Assembly (NCBI RefSeq): GCF_001189845.1 | Contig: NZ_LFLZ01000012.1 | Coordinates: 1 to 64,000, forward strand | Direction of reading: 5' to 3' | From: Bradyrhizobium tropiciagri | Lineage (GTDB): Bacteria > Pseudomonadota > Alphaproteobacteria > Rhizobiales > Xanthobacteraceae | Length of the DNA: 64,000 nt | In this document: positions 59,733 through 64,000 of the stretch, in pieces | Layout: each line of letters opens with the position of its first letter | Numbering within the stretch: the stretch's first letter is position 1 | Made by a program: the position numbers and the translations under genes | Notes under the pieces: generated by a model | Seen by the model: the letters and a program-made list of their open reading frames with translations, nothing else | What the model was told of the DNA's origin: nothing | Database searches by the model: none

Positions 59733-60344
59733 TCAGGCGGATGAAACGCCGATCGCCCGCTGCAGGTCGGTGATCGCGCGCAGGCAACTGTCGGCGGGCG
59801 TGGTCTCCGGATCGATCAGGCGGTGCAGGCGGAAGCCATCTTCCAGCGCCAGCACGATCGCGCCGGTCCAGTCCGGATTGAGTCTGGCGTTCCTGCCGCT
59901 GTTCTTCTGCGCGGTCTCGACGATGTCGGCGATCAGCTTGCGCCGCGCGCGCAGCCGCTTGGCGAGTTCGGGCCGGCGCTTCTCGGCGCGCGCCACGAAC
60001 AGGATCATCTCCATATGCAGCAGGGGCGAGCGCCCGAGCGGATCCTGCCGGCTGCGATCCACGGTGCGCAGTGCCTCCAGGAAGTCGGCGAGGTCGCTGT
60101 GCTTGGCGAGCAAATCGAGATTGCGCCGGATCGATTGCTCGACGTGATCCTCGAGCATCGCGAAGATCAGCTCGTCCTTGCTCTTGAAGTTCGAATAGAA
60201 GGCGCCGCGGGTGAAGCCCGCCGCGGCCGCGATCGCCTCGATGCTGGCGCCGCCGATTCCCTGTTCCTCGAACACCCGCGCCGCTGCCTCGAACAGCTTC
60301 TCGCAGGTGTCGTCCCGTGTCGGTCTGGTTCGAACCCTTGACAT
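59733..60344 (-). CDS. TetR family regulator
   Basis: 203 aa. Helix-turn-helix GIGGASIEAIAAAAGFTRGA FYSNFKSKDEL is a standard TetR DNA-binding domain, with a C-terminal ligand domain. It is divergent from the P450 gene, and a large dyad at 60365 lies 20 bases upstream of its own start. Confidence 0.92.
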   Translation of the reverse strand: MSRVRTRPTRDDTCEKLFEAAARVFEEQGIGGASIEAIAAAAGFTRGAFYSNFKSKDELIFAMLEDHVEQSIRRNLDLLAKHSDLADFLEALRTVDRSRQDPLGRSPLLHMEMILFVARAEKRRPELAKRLRARRKLIADIVETAQKNSGRNARLNPDWTGAIVLALEDGFRLHRLIDPETTPADSCLRAITDLQRAIGVSSA

Positions 60345-60364
60345 CGGCTCATTTTAGGGCAGAA

Positions 60365-60396
60365 TGCAACTCGATACAAGAGTGTATCCAGTTGCA
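60365..60396. promoter_or_regulatory. 32-base operator dyad between tetR and P450 genes
   Basis: TGCAACTCGATACA-AGAG-TGTATCCAGTTGCA: 14-base arms with one mismatch, AT-richer than the surroundings. It lies between divergent genes and is the likely TetR binding site. Confidence 0.8.
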
Positions 60397-60500
60397 CTCG
60401 ACAAAACCAGAACGACCGCACCCGTGTTGATGCGGTCTTGAGGATGACACCAAGGCGCGCCAAGGTGCAGGCACCGGGGCCGCGAGCGAACGAGGTCACC

Positions 60501-61733
60501 ATGAACGAGCAAGTTCAGCCGGCCAGCGGCGATCCGCTTTTCAATCCACTGGCACCCGAATTCATTCGCAATCCCTATCCGTATTATGAGCGGCTGCGCC
60601 GGCTCGATCCGATGCATGTCAACGCGCATGGCGCCTTCGTCGCCAGCCGCCACGCAGAGGCCAGCCTCGTGCTGCGCGACAAGCGGTTCGGCAAGGATTA
60701 CGTCGAGCGCTCGATCCGTCGCTACGGCCCCAAGATCATGGACGAGCCGGTGATCCGCAGCATGAGCCACTGGATGCTGCAGCAGGATCCGCCGGATCAT
60801 ACAAGGCTGCGCGGCCTCGTCGTGAAAGCGTTCACCGCGCGCCGGGTCGAGGACATGCGTCCGCGCATCCAGCACGTCGTCGACGAGACGCTCGATCGCA
60901 TCATTCCGCAGGGGAAGATGGACCTGATCGAGGACTTCGCGTTCCGCCTGCCGGTGACGATCATCTGCGACATGCTCGGCATCCCGGAGGAGCATCGCGA
61001 GGCCTTCTACAACGGCTCGCGCGACGGCGGACGCCTGCTCGAGCCGGTGCCGCTCTCGGCGGAGGAGATCAAGCAGGGCAACGCCGGCAACGCGATGGCG
61101 GCGATGTACTTCCACCAGCTGTTCGAGCTGCGCCGCAAGCAGCCCGGTGACGACCTCACCACCCAGCTGGTGCAGGCCGAGGAGAACGGCCAGAAGCTGA
61201 CCAACGAGGAACTGACCGCCAACATCATCCTGCTGTTCGGCGCCGGCCACGAGACGACCGTCAACCTGATCGGCAACGGCCTGCTCGCGCTGTTCCGCAA
61301 CCCGGACCAACTCGCGCTGCTGAAGGCCAATCCGGGCCTGATCACCAACGCGATCGAGGAGTTCCTGCGCTACGATTCCTCGGTCCAGCTGACCGGCCGC
61401 GTCGCGCTGGAAGACATCGAGGATCTCGGCGGCAAGCGCATCCCGAAGGGCGAGAGCGTGCTGTGCCTGCTGGGCTCGGCCAATCACGACGAGGCGGTCT
61501 ATCCCGACCATCCCGAAAAGCTCGACATCCAGCGGCCGAACGTGAAGCCGCTGTCGTTCGGCGGCGGCATCCATTTCTGCCTCGGCGCCCAGCTGGCTCG
61601 GATCGAGGCCGAGATCGCGATCTCGACGCTGCTGCGCCGGATCCCCGACCTGCGGCTCGATGACGCGGAAAATCCGGAGTGGCGGCCGACCTTCGTGCTG
61701 CGCGGGCTGAAGCGGCTCCCGGCGAGCTGGTGA
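60501..61733 (+). CDS. Cytochrome P450
   Basis: 410 aa soluble bacterial-type P450. The I-helix oxygen-activation motif is LLFGAGHETTVNLIGNGL and the K-helix ExxR is in AIEEFLRYDSS. The heme-binding loop is FGGGIHFCLGAQLA with Cys360. No ferredoxin or reductase gene is adjacent, so electron partners are elsewhere. The substrate is unknown. The start MNEQVQPASGD follows GAGGT. It is probably repressed by the divergent TetR. Confidence 0.95.
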   Translation: MNEQVQPASGDPLFNPLAPEFIRNPYPYYERLRRLDPMHVNAHGAFVASRHAEASLVLRDKRFGKDYVERSIRRYGPKIMDEPVIRSMSHWMLQQDPPDHTRLRGLVVKAFTARRVEDMRPRIQHVVDETLDRIIPQGKMDLIEDFAFRLPVTIICDMLGIPEEHREAFYNGSRDGGRLLEPVPLSAEEIKQGNAGNAMAAMYFHQLFELRRKQPGDDLTTQLVQAEENGQKLTNEELTANIILLFGAGHETTVNLIGNGLLALFRNPDQLALLKANPGLITNAIEEFLRYDSSVQLTGRVALEDIEDLGGKRIPKGESVLCLLGSANHDEAVYPDHPEKLDIQRPNVKPLSFGGGIHFCLGAQLARIEAEIAISTLLRRIPDLRLDDAENPEWRPTFVLRGLKRLPASW

Positions 61734-61944
61734 CGTTCCGGATCAGCGGCAGGGCAGCGTTCCTGCCGCGACGGCCGGAGCGCACGCACGCTTGAACGGA
61801 AATCCACATTCCATCCGACGTCGCAGCGGTAAAGCCGCTGTGACTTCGCCATACTTGTCTCTATATTTGGGTTGCTCCGGCCAAGGGTTGGCAAAGGGTT
61901 CAGCATAAGGAGGCTGCCGCGGAGCGGGCTCAAAGGGAGACACC

Positions 61945-64000
61945 GTGCAGACGACGCTGCTCGGCCTGGCAATCGCCTTCATTCTGGCACTGGTCGCTGC
62001 GCTGGTCGGTCCGTATTTCGTAGACTGGAACCAGTTCAGGCCGCAGTTCGAGGCGGAGGCGTCCAAGATCATCGGCGCGCCGGTTCGCGTCGCCGGCAAT
62101 CTCGACGCGCGTCTGCTTCCCGCGCCCTCGCTGCGGTTGAAAATCGTCACCGTCGGCGGCGCCAACGACGTGGGCAAGGTCCGGGCCGCCAATCTCGACG
62201 TCGAGTTCAGCCTGAGCTCCCTGATGCGCGGCGAAGTGCGCGCGAACGAGCTCACCATCAATGGCCTGTCGCTCGATCTCGGGCTCGACCCGAAGGGGCG
62301 GATCGACTGGTCGCCCTCGAGCGGGACCTTCAATCTGGCGTCGCTGGCGATCGACCGTCTCAATCTGACCGGCCGCGTCGCGCTGCACGATGCCGCGAGC
62401 CGCAGCACGCTCGAGCTGAACGACATTGCCTTCAGCGGCGATGTCCGCTCGCTGGCCGGCGCGATCCGCGGCGACGGCAATTTCATGTTCGACGGCAACC
62501 GCTACCCGTTTCGGATCTCCTCGGGGCAAAGCGCTGATGGCAGCGGCACCCGCCTGCACTTCAACATCGATCCCGGTCAGCGGCCGGTGTCCGCCGACCT
62601 CGACGGCATCCTGACCTTCGAAGCCCGCGCGCCGCGGTTCGAGGGCACCGTGACGCTGGCGGGCACGCCGGGCCAGCGGGGCGGCAGCGACATGCCGCCC
62701 TGGCGGATCGCCGCCAAGGTCAAGTCGGACTATTCGGCGGCACGTCTCGACCAGGTCGAGGTGAGCTATGGCGCCGAGGACCGCGCGCTGAAGCTCGCAG
62801 GCAATGGCGATCTGCGATTCGGCACGTCGCCGCTGCTGCGCGCCTCGCTCGCGGCGCGGCAGCTCGATGGCGACAGGTTCGCCGCCAAGGATAGCGGCAA
62901 GGACAGTGGCAACGGCAATGTCGAGCCGGTGCGCGTACTGCCGGCCATGCGTGCGGTGTTGTCGGGTCTTCCGCAAAGCCCGATACCGGCGCAGGTCGAG
63001 CTCACGTCCGAGCAGGTCATGCTCGGCGGCCGCCCGTTGCAGGACATCTCGGCCGAGCTGCAATCGGATGCGAAATCATGGACCGTACGCCGGCTGGAGT
63101 TTCGCGCGCCGGGATCGACGCGGGTCTCGATGAGCGGCGCCAGCGCGCAAGCCGGGGTCGCGAACAGCTTCAAGACCGCGCTCAACATCGAATCGTCCGA
63201 TCCCGATACGCTGATGACCTGGCTGCAGGGGCGGGGCGACATCGCCTATCGCAGCCAGAAGCCGCTCCGCTTGCGCGGCGACGTCACGGTGTCGCCATCA
63301 GGCTTTTCGATCGACGCCATGAAGGCGGAGATCGAGGGCGGCGCGCTCGAGGGCCGCATCGCGGTCGCGCATCGCGAGGCGACCAGCGGATCGAAGGTCG
63401 AGGCACAGTTGAAGGCGGAGCGGCTCGATCTCGATGCGACCGCGGCCTTCATCCGCTCACTGGCTGGTCCGCAAGCCGAATGGCCTGACGAGGCGCAGCT
63501 GTCGCTCGACGTCGGTCGCGCAATCTCCTCCGGGCAGGAATTGCGGCCGCTGCTGGCGAAGATCGCCTACAGCCCGAAGAGCATCGTGCTCGAGCGCGTG
63601 AAGATCGGTCAGCCCGACAACGTCACGCTGGACGGCAGCGGCAATTTCGACCGCGCCAATTCCACCGGCAAGCTCGCGGTCGACGCGACCGCCGCGTCGC
63701 TTGGCCGGCTTACGGCTGTCGTTCAGCCCTTTGCGCCGGCGCTTGCCGCGCGGCTCGGCGTGCTTCGTGCTGATGGCGGTCCGGTCCGCGCCAAGCTCGC
63801 ACTCGACCTCGGCAAGGGCAAGGCCGCGGATCGCGTCAGCGCGCGCGCGACGCTCGATCTCGACACGCGGCAGCTCAAGGGCAATACGGTGATCTCGGCG
63901 ACGCCGACGGTCGCCGCGATCCGCGCGCTGGATCTCGACGCGCTTCGCCGCAGCGACGCGACAGCCGAGGCGAAATTCTCGGCCAGCGAGGGCAATGCGC
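61945..64000 (+). CDS. AsmA-family protein, partial (runs off the window)
   Basis: Open from GTG 61945 (GGGAGA nine bases upstream) to the window end, 685 residues with no stop. It starts with one membrane anchor (LLGLAIAFILALVAALVGPY) followed by FVDWNQFRPQFEAEASKIIG, the AsmA/YhdP N-terminal signature. Long beta-strand repeats of the type seen in envelope lipid-transfer bridges follow (VRVAGNLDARLLPAPSLRLK, VEFSLSSLMRGEVRANELTI). It is probably an inner-membrane-anchored periplasmic protein acting in outer-membrane lipid homeostasis. Confidence 0.9.
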   Translation, partial: MQTTLLGLAIAFILALVAALVGPYFVDWNQFRPQFEAEASKIIGAPVRVAGNLDARLLPAPSLRLKIVTVGGANDVGKVRAANLDVEFSLSSLMRGEVRANELTINGLSLDLGLDPKGRIDWSPSSGTFNLASLAIDRLNLTGRVALHDAASRSTLELNDIAFSGDVRSLAGAIRGDGNFMFDGNRYPFRISSGQSADGSGTRLHFNIDPGQRPVSADLDGILTFEARAPRFEGTVTLAGTPGQRGGSDMPPWRIAAKVKSDYSAARLDQVEVSYGAEDRALKLAGNGDLRFGTSPLLRASLAARQLDGDRFAAKDSGKDSGNGNVEPVRVLPAMRAVLSGLPQSPIPAQVELTSEQVMLGGRPLQDISAELQSDAKSWTVRRLEFRAPGSTRVSMSGASAQAGVANSFKTALNIESSDPDTLMTWLQGRGDIAYRSQKPLRLRGDVTVSPSGFSIDAMKAEIEGGALEGRIAVAHREATSGSKVEAQLKAERLDLDATAAFIRSLAGPQAEWPDEAQLSLDVGRAISSGQELRPLLAKIAYSPKSIVLERVKIGQPDNVTLDGSGNFDRANSTGKLAVDATAASLGRLTAVVQPFAPALAARLGVLRADGGPVRAKLALDLGKGKAADRVSARATLDLDTRQLKGNTVISATPTVAAIRALDLDALRRSDATAEAKFSASEGNA

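Noticed and set aside
61826..61842. Terminator hairpin CAGCGG / CCGCTG after the P450 gene
   Set aside because: Only a six-base stem with no T-run; too weak to list.

Overview
The window is a high-GC chromosomal segment of an alphaproteobacterium of the Bradyrhizobium / Nitrobacteraceae type. The basis is the gene order of its cell-division cluster (ftsW-murG-murC-murB-ddl-ftsQ-ftsA-ftsZ-lpxC-bamD-recN-ligA), the long-linker FtsZ ending in a DIPAFLRRQ tail, and several palindromic repeat families of a kind I associate with this group. No rRNA, tRNA, CRISPR array, transposase or prophage gene was seen.

Layout. 0.1-17 kb: division and envelope genes on the plus strand, with two palindromic repeats interposed between essential genes, followed by recN and ligA. 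17-25 kb: Bcr-type MFS exporter, aminopeptidase P, a CxxCxxCC protein and prmA on the minus strand, an orphan Flp pilin, and an FAD oxidoreductase. 24.6-28.1 kb: two small conserved unknowns and a membrane protein with a spermidine-synthase-like domain. 28-38 kb: TetR plus HdeD-like protein, alpha/beta hydrolase, L,D-transpeptidase, an ABC-2 exporter, an OmpA-like protein with a Cys-rich partner, and a UvrD/PcrA helicase carrying an in-frame repeat. 38-44 kb: thioesterase, FAD-linked 2-hydroxyacid oxidase, SulP transporter, CcdA and a small cupin. 44.5-54 kb: an uptake/catabolic block with a GntR regulator, a TRAP transporter, a 2-hydroxyacid dehydrogenase and a complete branched-chain-type ABC transporter. 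54-58 kb: an unusual operon of adenylate cyclase-TPR, PAP2/haloperoxidase-like protein and G1-type peptidase. 58-64 kb: MFS transporter, TetR and cytochrome P450 around a large operator, and the start of an AsmA-like gene that runs off the window.

A strong cross-cutting signal is that ten otherwise well-conserved genes, including murC, ftsA and prmA, are each broken by one-base indels (eleven in all). Nearly all are the loss of one G or C, mostly from a GG/CC run. Because essential genes are hit and the flanking frames are perfectly preserved, I read these as sequence or assembly errors rather than pseudogenes. I annotate each gene over its full corrected span. One indel creates a false PrmA fusion, and another hides a small cupin gene.

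The most novel-looking parts are the cyclase / PAP2 / G1-peptidase operon with its (Asn-Thr-Gly)n tract, the palindromic element translated inside uvrD, a repeat family whose edges sit on the stop codons of two genes, and several near-perfect operator palindromes at divergent promoters.
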